A stretch of DNA of 64,000 nt from Cryptomeria japonica (Eukaryota; Streptophyta; Pinopsida; Cupressales; Cupressaceae). The notes under the pieces are model-generated. The model saw nothing but the letters and a program-made list of their open reading frames with translations. It was not told the DNA's origin and ran no database searches. The position numbers and the translations under genes were made by a program. Positions 1 through 11,244 of this stretch are shown in pieces (the first letter of the stretch is position 1; every line of letters starts with the position of its first letter). Location: positions 287,245,957 to 287,309,956 of the forward strand of contig NC_081410.1 of the NCBI RefSeq assembly GCF_030272615.1. The letters are read 5' to 3'.

Positions 1-326
1 TAACACATACTTAGATGTTTGAAGCTTTAAAGTCCTCTTCTGACTATCATTTAAACTATCCAGACATTTCATGTATCTTAAGTAATATACATATTTGTAT
101 ACCAAGGACATCTCTCAAGGCTAATTTGTACATTTTCCAACTCTACCTGATTTACCTGTGCTGCTTCAAAATTTGATTCTGCCATTAACTTTGCCAAACC
201 CTAACCCCTTACCAATTTTGTGATTTGTAGATCAATATTGAATTCTTGGATTTGATTTATCCATCTGCATCTCCTCCCAGTAGTTTCTGACTGTCTGAAG
301 ATGTCTTTAACAACAGTATTTGGTAT
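1..326 (-). pseudogene. 3' half of Ty3/gypsy RNase H (element A), continuing off the window
   Basis: Reading the minus strand from 326 downward gives the second half of a gypsy RNase H and its linker: a tyrosine-isoleucine-proline-asparagine start, then GRRCRWI, IQEFNIDL, a stop after LVRG, and GLAKLMAESN. This directly continues the RNase H fragment at 4710-5034; the two are separated only by the 332-4704 insertion and its ATAGG duplication. The integrase expected further 3' would lie beyond position 1. The piece is a degenerate remnant of an autonomous plant gypsy element. The assignment rests on motif recognition and on the exact fit across the insertion. Confidence 0.75.
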
Positions 327-331
327 ATAGG
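327..331. repeat. Target-site duplication ATAGG, left copy
   Basis: ATAGG here and at 4705-4709 flank the 332-4704 insertion exactly. On the minus strand the RNase H reading frame of element A resumes correctly across the two copies, which shows this is a real 5-bp duplication. Confidence 0.85.
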
Positions 332-3205
332 TGTGAGGCCCTACCCCGACCCATCCTAGTATTTCAGTGATTTTCATGTTGGAACTATTATGGATGCTCT
401 ATTTTATTGTATTATGGATGTAGGACTTTATATGATCACAGGAATTTGATAACATTGATATATTGATGATTCATTTCTATGCTTTGTGGATATAGAATTT
501 TATATGATTCTAGAATAGGATAACATTGAGACGTTGTATGTCATTATTTGATTTGTAGGACTTTATTATGACGCTAGAAATATGGTTGCATATCTTATGA
601 ATGGATTAAATTATGAGGATTATGATGAATTTCTTATGTGAATTGCCTTGATATGTGGTAAATTGTATTGTATAATGTCAATTCTATGCAGAGTGATTGA
701 ATTGTATTCTTAATTATGTGTTTAATATTATATGAGGCTATTGGAAAGTACTAATGTTTAAATTGAGATGCGTAGGAAATTATCCATGTGACCATGGAAA
801 TATTATGGAGAATCAAGCCTAGTCCTATGTACATTCGTAAAACCAGGGGTTGTCTATTTGGAGAGACAACACTCCATATGTATCACATTTTATTCGTAAA
901 CGTAATTGTTTGCATGTGTATAAATTGTATTCATTAAATTTGTTTAAATCATTCAAGGGATAATTGCCATGTGTATAATTGTGATGTGGAATTATTTTTG
1001 TAGTGTCACTTGACACATATGTTGTATGTTGTGTTGGAAATTGTCATGACATTTTTGGAGAGATTTATTTTTGTTTAATTGTTATAGCTCCTAATTATCC
1101 TTGAAGGTTCCAATAAATCTAGGATAGTGAGCCATAAGGAGTGTCAACTCAGAGTTGACCCATAGGTTAACTTTAGGTGGACTTTCAAAGGGTTAATTCA
1201 ACTCCTAGAGTAAGTTTTGGAGCATTTTTATTGGGCCTCATGGGGTACCTATGGGTGAAGGCCAAATTTGGCCATGTGTCTTTCCCCTAGGGCTTGTTTA
1301 ACCACCCAAAAAAGTGGGTTTTCCTAGATGGTCGAATTTCATCTTTAGGAGTGCCATCCTTGATTAGATAACCTTCTTGGTAGGTGTTATTCCTCTTCCC
1401 CATTTCATTCCTCTTCTTGAGGTGCCTTGGTTAGGGAGTGTGTAAGACCTAGGGAAGACCAACCAATGGGAGTCCCTCACTCTATCCAAGAGGTTGGAAG
1501 GAGTGAGAGAAGCCTTCTTAGGCTAGAGATTGAGGCTTCATGAGCTAATCATCCACTCTCCATCTTTGGAGATTTTGGACAATTTTTGGAGGAAAAACCA
1601 GTTTGAGAATATGAAATTTGGCTAAGTGTTGCAGAAAAGTTTTGTGGATTGGGCTGCTCTTCTCCAAGCTATCCCTAGAAAACCCCTTGGTAGATTCAAG
1701 GTAGGTGCATTATCTTACTTGTATGTTAAAATCTGTTTGTAGATATGTTGAATGTAAATATTGTATCTTTCTTTGTAATGTATTTGTGAAGGTTTTTATG
1801 TGGTTCTTTCCTTTTCTTTTGTTATGCATTTTACTGTGTTTTGGGAGTATCCAAGGCCATCTTACCCTTGGGAGGGAAAAATGGTCTTGGAGGTGGAAGG
1901 AGTTTGACAGCCTTAGAGTGAGAGGCTCTCATCATGAGAGTGATCTCAAGGGTTTGTCCACGTGACCCTTGCTGCATAGTTTTGTTTATGCATTCGGGGG
2001 TCATAAGGGGAGAAAAATGACATGTTTGCCTTTGGGGGCCATAAGGGTATGGGGGTTAAGAATATTTTTGTTGTGTTATTGGATGCCATGAGTTGGCTGT
2101 GAGTTACTATCTAGCAGATCTCCTCAAAGGTACTCGGTCCACTTCCACCCTAGTAAAACATCACATTTTGTGATGAAGTTTCAGCTTGGGATGGGAATGT
2201 GTTTGTGGTGTTTTTCTCCTTGTTTGTTTGTGTTTGCTTGAGTGTAACCGTCTAGGACTTAGTTCTCCAAGCTCGGGGTGGCTTCTAGTAAGCCTAGGCT
2301 GGGAGGTGAGCACCCCATGGTCGCAACCTTATGTTTTGTACGCAGGTTGCTTGGAAAGAGGAAAGAAAAAAGAAAGAAAGCTAGGATGTTGCTAATTTGT
2401 TTTTAGTTGCTGAAAGAAATACAAATGTAATTATTGTAAGTATTTTGAAAGATAAAAATGTGTTATTTAGTTAAGTCCTCATCTATTAAGGATGAGAGAC
2501 TAATTGGGTATTTTACCCATTTGTAAAAGTTGACAACTTGAGTTCATACATTTTTATCAGAAAAGCATTTTTATTTAAATTCTATAATGTATTATGCTGC
2601 TGTTAATTTTATTTAAATCTGCCTTAAACTGAAATCTGTTATTTATTTATCTTTGCAAATTATATAGAAAAAAAAAGAAGGGAAATGCAGAAAATGTTAT
2701 GTTAATGTTATAAGTATTTTCTGTGCTATTTATATGTTGCTGCAAATGTATTTACTATTGTCATTTTCTTAAATAAAAAAGAAAGAAAGGAGAAAATAGA
2801 AAGCTAAAGTAGATAGTTTTATTTTCTTCCTACAGATGACCTTATGACATAGAAAGTAAATTTGAAATGCATTTATCCCACTATGCAATTAGACATATGC
2901 ATTCCTTACATCTATAAATAAAATAAAAATAATAAAACCTATTTATAGTTTTTTTAGCTTGCTGCTATCATTACTATCATAAAATGTATTGCTGTTTAAA
3001 AAAGAAAATATTTGCAGATTTAGTCTTAGACAATGAGGGTATAAGTTAATCTATTCATGTTAAATAAATCATTTCAAAAAAAACAAAAAAACTATATCTA
3101 TCTAAGGGCTGCCTGTACATTTCTAACATTCCTGCATGTTAATGTCTAAATTTATTCTTTGGAAAAGAGAAAAAAAAAGAATCCTAACCCTAAGAGATTA
3201 ATATG

Positions 3206-3231
3206 CATATATATATATATATATATATATA
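3206..3231. repeat. (AT)n microsatellite
   Basis: A run of alternating AT of about 26 bp, inside the long LTR-like insertion. A shorter AT run follows near 3276-3289. Confidence 0.8.
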
Positions 3232-3344
3232 TCTAAAAATGCACATAAATATAAACAAAGATATATGTTTGAATCTATATATATATATTTACATCTTAAA
3301 TATTGCAAATAGAAAAAAAAAAAAAAAGGGGCTCACGGGCCGAA

Positions 3345-3480
3345 CCACTGTGTGTTAACACAGTGGACGGCTCACGGGCCAAACCACTGTGTTTACACAC
3401 AGTGGATGGTGCGGGAGGTGCCGCCACTATGTGTAGATACAGTGGATGGCCCGGGCTGCCACTGTGCTTACACACAGTGG
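3345..3480. repeat. Tandem array of four 22-bp palindromes
   Basis: Four near-perfect palindromes of the form CCACTGTG...CACAGTGG lie at 3345-3366, 3384-3405, 3424-3445 and 3459-3480, spaced 35-40 bp apart. GC-rich linkers such as CTCACGGGCC separate them. A fifth, decayed half-unit follows near 3493. The array is GC-rich in an otherwise AT-rich element. The open frames across it are a by-product of the repeat. Confidence 0.85.
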
Positions 3481-3654
3481 ACGACACCGACCGCCACTGT
3501 GGGAACGCACCGTGCCTCCGCCCCTCCACTCGGCCTTTTCCCTTTCACTCAGTCGCTGCCATGCCCCATTTCGATCGTAGCCTCATGGCCTTCGAACCTA
3601 CATAACACACACAACATACACACGCACACACTCAAAATAATAAAACATATTATA

Positions 3655-3816
3655 AACCCTAACCCCATTTCGGGTTAGAGTAAAAACAATAAAAAAAGAC
3701 AGTAGAATACTTGATGCAAAGAAATGCAACCCTAACCCAATTTTGGGTTAGGGTTAGCATTTAAATAACAAAGTAAAATAAAAATGCAACCCTAGCCCAT
3801 ATTCGGGTTAGGGTTT
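3655..3816. repeat. Three CCCTAACCC/GGGTTAGGG palindromes
   Basis: Three inverted repeats lie at about 3655-3680, 3728-3755 and 3788-3816. In each, AACCCTAACCC (or a one-base variant) pairs with GGGTTAGGGTT around a 4-6 nt AT-rich centre. The motif resembles telomeric DNA, but the units are isolated hairpins spaced 60-75 bp apart, not a tandem telomere array. Confidence 0.8.
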
Positions 3817-4704
3817 GCATGTAAAAATATATGAGAGGGAATTTGAATTAAGTTTTTAAATTATAACTTAAAATTTAAGGTTATTTATGAGTTGCATTTT
3901 AATATTTAATGGGCATAGTTGGTTCATTTTATTAAAGACATATACATGTATAAATAAGTTTAAATATAGATTTGTTCATCCAAATTGTTTATATATATAT
4001 ATGAGGGTAAGTGAAAACCTATTTAATTTAATTTTATTAATTTTTATATAGTTCTCATATCACATAATGACGTAATTTTATCAAGTGTTTTTAATAAGGA
4101 TATTTCATAGGTAATTTTTGTATTTAATTAAATAGGGACGTCAAGATAAAATTAATTTGGGGAAAATTTGTAAATGAGAAATGTTAATTATTCTAAATGA
4201 ATTTTTAACCTATGAGGCCAATGTTGGCCAGATTATTTAATCGTCAAAATTTGAAGGATTTAGGGGGAAGTTAAACTTGGCTATAGTATAAATTAGATTT
4301 ATTTGGAAAATAACATTATTGGTTAAATTTAAATAACAAATTTGCATGCGCCCAATTAATTAAATTTTAAATTTAAGATAGCATATCCTTGTTTTGGCCT
4401 GGGATGTCTTAAATGCAATTGAGATATTTAAATACCCCTCGACTTTAATTAGTGGCAATTTATTTAAGATAATTAAATTAACTAATTAAATTTGTGACAA
4501 CCCTCTTGGGAATAATTAATCTTCATTAATTAATGTCGCTTAATTGAGTTAGTTAATTAATCCAACTTTAGAAAACAATTCTATTACATCTTAGTTAAGA
4601 CAAAACTTATTTGATTCCACTTTAAATGTAGATTATTTTGTGAGTTTATGTTGTTAAAAAAAAAAATGTTGTTCCGTTTTTTGCCCAAAAGTTTGGGCAC
4701 GACA

Positions 4705-4709
4705 ATAGG
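4705..4709. repeat. Target-site duplication ATAGG, right copy
   Basis: Matches 327-331 exactly and marks the right edge of the 332-4704 insertion inside the RNase H of element A. Confidence 0.85.
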
Positions 4710-5034
4710 CAATGATAGTGGCACCAAGTAGGTAGGGTCTAAAAGATTTCATAGCTTTCACAAGAGCATAAACTTGTTTTTCATTTAAATCATAATTCAA
4801 TTTGGATGCTTGCAATGTTTTGCTAAAAAATGCCACTGGTTGTTCATGACCTTCATCATTCTTTTGTAATATGACAGCAACAATAGCATGGAATGAAGCA
4901 AATGAAAACACTTGGAAGGGTTTAGAGAAATCAGGTGATTTTAATACGGGGGCTTCTTTGATGGCTCTTTTGATATTTACAAAAGATTCAAGAGCCTCAT
5001 TAGTCCATTTTATTTCAGCACCCTTTTTCAACAT
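4710..5034 (-). pseudogene. Ty3/gypsy RNase H, N-terminal half (element A)
   Basis: The minus-strand frame gives the RT-RNase H connection: GAEIKWTNEALESF, then FQVFSFASFHAIVAVILQ (normally the catalytic D-x-S region, here altered), then PVAFFSKTLQ, LNYDLNEKQVYALV and FRPYLLGATII. It is in frame with the RT at 5164-5550 across one TAA stop at 5164. The first aspartate of the RNase H (usually VDAS) reads FSFAS, so the enzyme would be inactive even without stops. The fold continues at 1-326 after the insertion. Confidence 0.8.
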
Positions 5035-6360
5035 TTTAGCAATAGGATTTATGATTTCAAAGAAGTTTGAAACAAATCTTCTTACAAAGTTAATCTGACC
5101 AAAAAAAGATTGAATTGCTTTAATTGTTTTTGGGATTTGAATTTTATCAATAGCAACAATCCTTTATGGATCAATTCTTACACCATCTTTTGAAACAATA
5201 TGGCCTAACAACTTTCCTTCAGTAACCCCAAAGTGACATTTTTTAGGATTCAAAGATATGCCATATTCTAATGCTCCAATAATTTTTTTTTCTAAGTCGT
5301 TACAATGGTTTTCTGCATTTTTAGAATAAGCAGTCATATCATCTTGGTACACTACTAAAATATGATCAGTTAACCCTTCAAAGGCTACATCCATGGCCCT
5401 CTGGAATGTAGCTCCTGCATTTCTCAACCCGAAAGGCATTCTTGCATATACATAGGTCCCCCATGGTGTAGTAAAGGTTGTCTTATATTTCTCTAACTCC
5501 TTGATCTTAACTTGTTTATAGCCTGAAAACCCATCCATCATAGACAACAATTAATTTCGTGTAACCTTCTGCAACAGAGCTTCCATGTTAGGAAAAGCAT
5601 AGTTATCCTTCAAAGATGAAACATTTAGATTTCTAAAATCTACACATAACCTAATATCACCATTTTTCTTTCGTACTGGTACTAAGTTTGACACCCATGT
5701 TGAGTGTCTTATAGGCTCAATAATCCCTGCATTTCTCATTTTCATTAACTCCTCCTTCATCTTAGGAGCCAAGGTAGGGTTTATAGGCCTTTGTTTTTGC
5801 CTGAAAGGTTTAGCATCTAGTTTTAATGGTACCTCATGCTGAAAAAGGTCTTCTCTATATGCTTTAAGGTCATCATATGACCAGGCAAAGACATGACTAT
5901 ACTTCCTCAATAAATTTATAAATGCTGTTCTAATCTTTGGTGTGAGTTTTTTTCCAATATACACTTCTCTTGGATTGCTCTCACTTTCCAAGTTTAATTT
6001 TTCAACACCTTCACACCCTCCTGAACTAGGTCTAAAACTACTCATGTCTTTATCATCAAACATTCTTTCCAACTCTACCAATCCCTTTGGGATTTTATTT
6101 GTCTTCAGCTGCAACACCTCCTGCCCAAGTACCATTTCTATCCCATCCTTATCTTCTACAAGTCTATTCCAATCAATTTGTTGGTCTACATACTGATCTT
6201 CACAAAAGAGAAATCTTAGCAGATCCCTGTCATCATCAAACACTTTCCAACTCTTAACATTATCAGGAACAAATGGTCTTGTTTTAATTTCAACTTGTGT
6301 AATATCATCAAAAGGGATATCATTATGTTTAACTGCTAGGTTAGCCACAAAGTCCGCCAA
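5035..6360 (-). pseudogene. Ty3/gypsy reverse transcriptase (element A)
   Basis: Minus-strand RT copying genomic RNA into cDNA. From N to C terminus I see the prefinger motif (YSHVFAWSYDDL), the fingers (RQKQRPINP, EELMKMRNAGIIEPI, LVPVRKKNGDIRLCVDFRNLN), palm motif A (MMDGFSGYKQV), TFTTPWGTYVYARMPFGL, and motif C as VVYQDDMTAYSK, a YQDD box. The thumb region follows, with IQSFFGQINFVRRF. The frame is intact, but TAA stops occur at 5551-5553 (just before motif A) and 5164-5166. The upstream additional RNase H runs directly into this domain in the same frame. Confidence 0.85.
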
Positions 6361-6760
6361 AATATTATTGGACCTTTCAGTCCAATTAATAGAAAAAGCA
6401 TCAAAAAGTTCAATATAATCCCAAACCTCATTCCTATAACTTTTTAATTTTGTATTTTTTGCAGCAAATTTGCCTCTAGCTTAAGAAACAACTAATTCTG
6501 AATCACCATAAACTGTTAGTAACTTAATGCCATGCCTATTTGCTAATTTAAGTCCTAATAAGAGAGCTTCATATTCGGCAATATTATTAGTACATTCAAA
6601 AGCCAATGAGAAAGAGTATTTAAAAGATTTTCCATTAGGTGAAATAAACACAACTCCTACTCCATTTCCATCCGTACTGCAGGCACCATCAAAATACAAT
6701 TTCCAAATTAAACTTTCATTGTGTTTAATAGCCTCTGCAATTTTTTTAACTTCTAAAGGT
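6361..6760 (-). pseudogene. Additional archaeal/plant-type RNase H between protease and RT
   Basis: Minus-strand codons encode WKLYFDGACSTDGNGVGVVFIS, then NNIAEYEALLLGLKLA, YGDSELVV, and after a TAA at 6481-6483, KFAAKNTKLKSYRNEVWD, INWTERSNNILADFVANL. These are the D-E-D motifs and final D region of an RNase H_3-type domain, distinct from the gypsy RNase H that follows the RT. Tat/Ogre plant gypsy elements are known to carry an extra RNase H, usually 3' of the native one; here it lies 5' of the RT. The reading frame is shared with protease and RT. Confidence 0.8.
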
Positions 6761-7794
6761 TTATAAATACTTACCTGAAAGTTGTCCATGTCAGAATGGC
6801 AAAAGCAAGTTACTTGATTTGGATCAACTTCTTCTATGAGGTAGGGAGATCTTGGTTCTCTGTTGATTCTTACCTTTGCTCCTTTGACCAATATGGTAGC
6901 ATATGATAGATATAATTGCACATATCCACCTACTAAGTTTGACCATTGTCTGGATAGCAGCATTCCATAGTTTGCAGACACTTGTACAACTGTTACATCT
7001 ATTTTATAAGTAGTGTCTGGACAAGTTGGAAACCTGAACTCAACATCCTTCATGATCCTGACCACTGGGACTGACCTATTATCCATTGCATAATATTTTC
7101 CATAAGGGGTATCTACCTTCATTCCTAGCTCTTTCATGACATCCTCTGACATAATATTCACTGCTGCTCCTGAGTCTATCATGCAATTTTTTACCATCTT
7201 ATTGTTTATAAGCAGTGTTAAATAAAAAGGATCCACTTGTGTGAAGTTTTTGGTAATGGATGTGCCTAAATATACCACATGAGGATCTTCTTTTGATTTT
7301 GGATTTTCTTTATTGGCATCACCCACATTTGATATGATTTTCAAAGTCTCATTCTTGTAATCTAGAAATTTCATCACTTCAAGAAGAGGCATATAAATTT
7401 TTACCTGAGACAATGCTTGAGACATAAAAGTTCCACAGTTTGAAAAAGGCTTATTGATTTGTTTTTTCTCCATAGGCTTGAGCAACTTCAGAGCATTAAT
7501 CTTCTTTGCTAGTTCATTTGGATCCTGTTTTCCTTTCTTGTCATTTGCCTCCTTGTTCATACTTTGTTTTGAGACTTTTGTGAATATTCCTGCAGGCCTC
7601 CCCTGTTCAGGATTCACTGTTTTGTTTCTCAGCTGGTAATTACTCTTGGCTTGGGCAACAACAACCACTATGAATTATCTCTTCTCCTCCTCAGTCAAGT
7701 TCCTCAAAGAGGGCATTGCTTCCTCTTGAAACAATTTTCTCAAGGCAGGGGTATCTTGATCATCATAAAAAAAAACCTGCTGTATGCTATACTG
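6761..7794 (-). pseudogene. Gypsy aspartic protease region (element A)
   Basis: The minus-strand frame encodes a retropepsin-like domain with CMIDSGAAVNIMSEDVMKELGM (active-site DSGA near 7165-7190), followed by MDNRSVPVVRIMKDVEF and YGMLLSRQW, typical of plant non-chromoviral gypsy proteases that mature Gag-Pol. Upstream are a lysine-rich linker and a segment reading DTPALRKLFQEEAMPSLRNL. In-frame stops lie at 7675-7677 (TAA) and 7795-7797 (TAG). The extra RNase H follows without interruption. Confidence 0.75.
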
Positions 7795-8178
7795 CTAATG
7801 GTTTCTCATCCTTTGCATATCTGAATGTGTCTCTTCCTCAAATGAATCCTCATCTCTACCCCACATAGGATCTGATGACAAAACATTAATTGTAGGCTCA
7901 CATTCCTCTTCTTGATGCCAATCCTCTGTCAGACCCCATGCAATCATGCATTGATTTTCATCATGGGGAAGATTGCAGACCTCACACCATGGAAAATCTC
8001 CCACAAAGTTATTTGCTCTCTTCAGTGGATCTGGAGTTTCTTTACTCGGACTTTGTTTTATTGGCTTCCCATCTTTCCAGTTGGTGTTATAAGGCATATC
8101 ATGGAGTCTGGGCCTATTGAAATTCATTTGCTTATTATTCCTATGCATCTTCATTCTAAGGTTATGTAATCCAAACAA
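7795..8178 (-). pseudogene. Gag C-terminal fragment with zinc-knuckle-like motif (element A)
   Basis: The minus-strand frame is continuous with the protease except for a TAG at its end. It contains WCEVCNLPHDENQC, a C-x2-C-x4-H-x4-C nucleocapsid motif, followed by an acidic tail rich in E and D. No upstream capsid domain could be recognised; the frame decays above 8178 and a separate short minus-strand frame (8199-8390) does not look like Gag. Truncation or replacement of the 5' part of A is likely. Confidence 0.6.
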
Positions 8179-8390
8179 TCAACATCTTCACCTTCTTGTT
8201 AATGTCTACTTCTATCTAATTTTTTCACAGTGATCAAGGTGGGGTTAAATGCTTTGATGGTGCAGGAGCACTCTAAGGGATTGGTGATCAACACCAACCA
8301 AAATATTCCTAATTTTGGCTTGATTTGCTTTGTCTTGGTTTGATTAGCATCTCTCTTTTCAACTTTTGCATATTGAAGAGGCATCCACAT

Positions 8391-9099
8391 CCCTGAAGTT
8401 AGAAATTAATCTCCATAATGAAAAGTTCCTTTTGAAGAGTGAAGAATGCATTTTTTTCCCCTAGAAGGGTTATTGTTCCTTGGTTGGATGACATCTTCAT
8501 ATGTCACTAATTGCAAGAAAAAGAAACTTTTCATGATTACGTGAGCATTGTGATGTCCATGAAAAGTCCATGGGATCATTCAAAAACTCTCAAGCCTTAG
8601 GAGTTTGGGTCTACATAAATTGGGATGTTATTCTCGGGGTATGGCAGGTGGAAATTTATATTCAACCTACACCAAGGGAAATGGTGATCTTGGAAAAACT
8701 GAAAAAGAATATGTCACCAACTTGTCTAAATCAAGGGTAGTAACATTTGAAAGTCTTCATGGTTCAATTGCTCTAGTACTGTTGGCAACTAGTTGGAGAA
8801 AAAGAAGCAAATGAGAAGTATTAATATTTTTACATTATTGAAAATTTTCATTTTTCATTCATTTGCAGTGGTTTGCATTGGTGGTTACAACTAATCTCAT
8901 TCAAATAAAACTCCACAAGAATGTGAATCAATGTAAAAAGAGGCAGATTAGGAATGTGAATTGATGCAGGTTATTAAATGTGATAAGAATAGAGAGGTGG
9001 CAAGTGTGGGCTGCGTAGTAGAAGAGTAGGACTATAATGAAGAAGAGGGAATCATGTGTGTGGCCAGGTGAGGAGAGATAAGAAAGACAATGAGGAAGG
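8391..9099. other. Unassigned AT-rich interval
   Basis: Lies between the degraded 5' side of element A and the 3' end of the old LINE. No convincing coding motif, LTR boundary, PBS or repeat was found. The frame at 8605-8814 has no recognisable domain. Confidence 0.4.
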
Positions 9100-9377
9100 T
9101 AGGAAGGGACACATGGGTTAAATTAAACCTGATTAAAATATAGATGAAGCGGTGGAATGAATGAACGATTTTACTGACGTCCATAAGACCGATTAGTCTA
9201 GGGGACCAAGAAATCTAGCCTAAACTATCTTCACATTTCTTTTGATGTCATATCTCCTACTATGTATCTTGACTAGAAAGCTACCAGTCTAGTTGATCTT
9301 ATCCTCGTCAAATAAATGGTGCATGTTATCGGTCTTCAAGATGATCTCATATTGAGCACGAATATCATCATAGGTTG
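9100..9377 (-). pseudogene. LINE ORF2 C-terminus (3' piece of the split LINE)
   Basis: The minus strand gives DDIRAQYEIILKTDNMHHLF, DEDKIN, TGSFLVKIHSRRYDI, then a segment with GPLD, as at the very C-terminus of this non-LTR RT family. It is the direct continuation of the piece at 18689-20043, which ends in EWHFLIECMA; element E is inserted between the two codon blocks. The 3' limit near 9100 is approximate and I see no clear poly(A) tail. Confidence 0.6.
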
Positions 9378-10910
9378 TGTTCAAACTATTAATTTATGTG
9401 AAATTTGGCATTTCCTATGAATGAAAAAACATCAAAAATCTTACAAATGACTACTTTCCAAGATATTGTGCACAAATAATCACCAAGCTTTTGTATTTGA
9501 TCTCCACAAAGGTTGAAGCTACAAAAGTTTTCTAAAAAAGATCTCTAGAAGTAGTCCCATAAACTATTCTTGTGTCATCTGAGAACCATAAATTTAGTAG
9601 ACACACTTTCCATTTTAATCCTTTATATAAATAGCTCTCCATCGGCAAGACATTACATAAGTCCCCTCGATATTGAACATGACATGTGATAGTTAACAAC
9701 TCGACATTTTGAAATATTTGACAAACCGAATCATAGAGACATTACTCTGCGGGTTGTGATGATATTAGTGGAAGTTTTTAGAGTCTTGAAGATGAAACAG
9801 GCTATGGTGATCCTTTAGTTTTAGATGATTTATAATATGGAAGTGTTATGTGCAGATCCTATTCCTAGAAACAGTTATTTCAAACACAAAATGTTAACAT
9901 TTAAATCTTTATTGAAAAATCCTTGTTCTGTATCAATTAGTTTCTAAGGGGGTTTAATTAGTTAGTTATGGGTGACTAATTGGTTGAATGGTCACATTGT
10001 TCTGTAAAGAGTTGTAACCAATCTAACGGAGATTTTCTTGTGTTTATAAAAGGGGAGAGATGGAAGATCTCAGAAAGGGAAAAATCTGTAATATACGAGT
10101 AACATTTAATTTACCTTTTTATCAAAATTTATAATACAATATAATCAATTCTTTTGTTCAAATGTGTCCTTGAAAACTTATGTTTTAGATATCAGTTCTC
10201 CTACGATATTCATTTCCAGTAAATGAATGTTGTCTTAAATTTTCTTATGAAAAAATTGCTGATTATCATAATAATTTGTTAAAACAAAATCATTTGTGAT
10301 GACCATATCCTTGTGATTTTGCTAATTGGTCTTTTCAAGGAGAAGTTAAACTCAAACATACTTATTTGTTGTGGGAAATAGTAGTTCAATTAGTATTAAG
10401 AATTTGATATGTTGACAGATCCATCCAAGGGGTTGGTTTAAAAATTATCTCACAGGGGTTATACATGAGATTCTAGAAAAGAGTGACTATGTAGCCCAAG
10501 AGATAGGAAGACACTGATCAATTATCAAATCTTACTTACTATTACTCAAAACATTTACATTTTATGTTTCAGTTTGAAGATAAAAGTAAGATATAAGTGT
10601 AGGAAGTAGGAATAAAGAGAAGTTAGAAGAAGGTATAGAATAGATAATTTTATTTCAAAAGCAATTGCCATTCAAAGATAAATATCAGAATCAAAATACA
10701 ATATAAAGTATAATCTACTATAAAAAGCATCAGCCTAAGGAAGTCAATTAGTGAATAGGTATACCCACCTAGGTCCTCCATAGCCTAAAGTGTAGGGAGT
10801 GAGTAATCCAAAGGGTTCACTCTGATAGTTTTCCAAGTCAGTTGGAAGGTTTGAACATAAAGCTTGGCATCCTTTTAGAAATTTCCAATTTTTTGATTTG
10901 GGAACCAATA
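9378..10910 (+). mobile_element. Element E, left LTR
   Basis: Starts TGTTCAAACTATTAATTTATG and ends GGGAACCAATA immediately before a PBS-like sequence. It aligns with the segmented right LTR (13728-18688). Relative to that copy it lacks about 1.07 kb (corresponding to about 16385-17452). The conserved part differs by roughly 13% in a 150-bp stretch counted by hand near 9690-9840, so E is old. The orientation follows from PBS position and the plus-strand gag-like frame. Confidence 0.75.
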
Positions 10911-10913
10911 GCT

Positions 10914-10935
10914 TGGCGACTCTGTTAGGGAGACA
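10914..10935 (+). other. Primer-binding-site-like sequence of element E
   Basis: TTGGCGACTCTGTTAGGGAG begins three bases after the left LTR end. A sequence of this type follows the 5' LTR in many plant gypsy elements. The cognate tRNA was not determined. Confidence 0.55.
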
Positions 10936-11244
10936 GTTGATAATTCCATTTGGAAGAAGAGTCAAAATATTAGAAGAATTTGAGATCACCTTAGAGGAAT
11001 GATTACAAATTGAAGAGAGGACTTTGCTATGGGAAGGAATTCAAAATAAAATGATTTTTTTTTTCCTCTTTGAGAGAGGTGGCGACTCTATAAAAGGAAC
11101 TTGATGAACAAAAGAAGAAGTAGTTGCAATAATCCCAATGTATCAGTACACATATCCTCATGAGATTTCAAGTTCAGGAATGCAATACCCACAACAACAA
11201 TGGTAGTCATGTACACAGAGAAAAGTATGTCTTCTTGAAGTATA

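Larger units (their letters stand above)
332..4704 (-). mobile_element. 4.37-kb TG...CA insertion, probable long solo LTR
   Basis: The plus strand begins TGTGAGGCCCTACC and ends GGGCACGACA, so both strands read TG...CA. A perfect 5-bp duplication (ATAGG) flanks it. I find no internal direct LTR pair, no PBS, and no pol motif in any frame. The simplest reading is a solo LTR of a gypsy family with very long LTRs, oriented with TGTCGTGCCC as the LTR start on the minus strand; the orientation is an inference. It carries palindrome arrays (3345-3480 and 3655-3816) and an AT microsatellite near 3206-3231. Short open frames inside it look non-coding. Confidence 0.7.

Noticed and set aside
3296-3678. 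Overlapping open frames across the GC-rich palindromes
   Set aside because: They follow the tandem palindrome array in several frames on both strands, with no start context or domain; structural by-product.
3655-3816. Interstitial telomere repeat
   Set aside because: The CCCTAA/TTAGGG words occur only as spaced inverted repeats, not as a tandem TTTAGGG array.
10744-10989. 81-codon minus-strand ORF
   Set aside because: Lies across the end of the left LTR of element E and its PBS; the matching right-LTR region does not preserve the frame.
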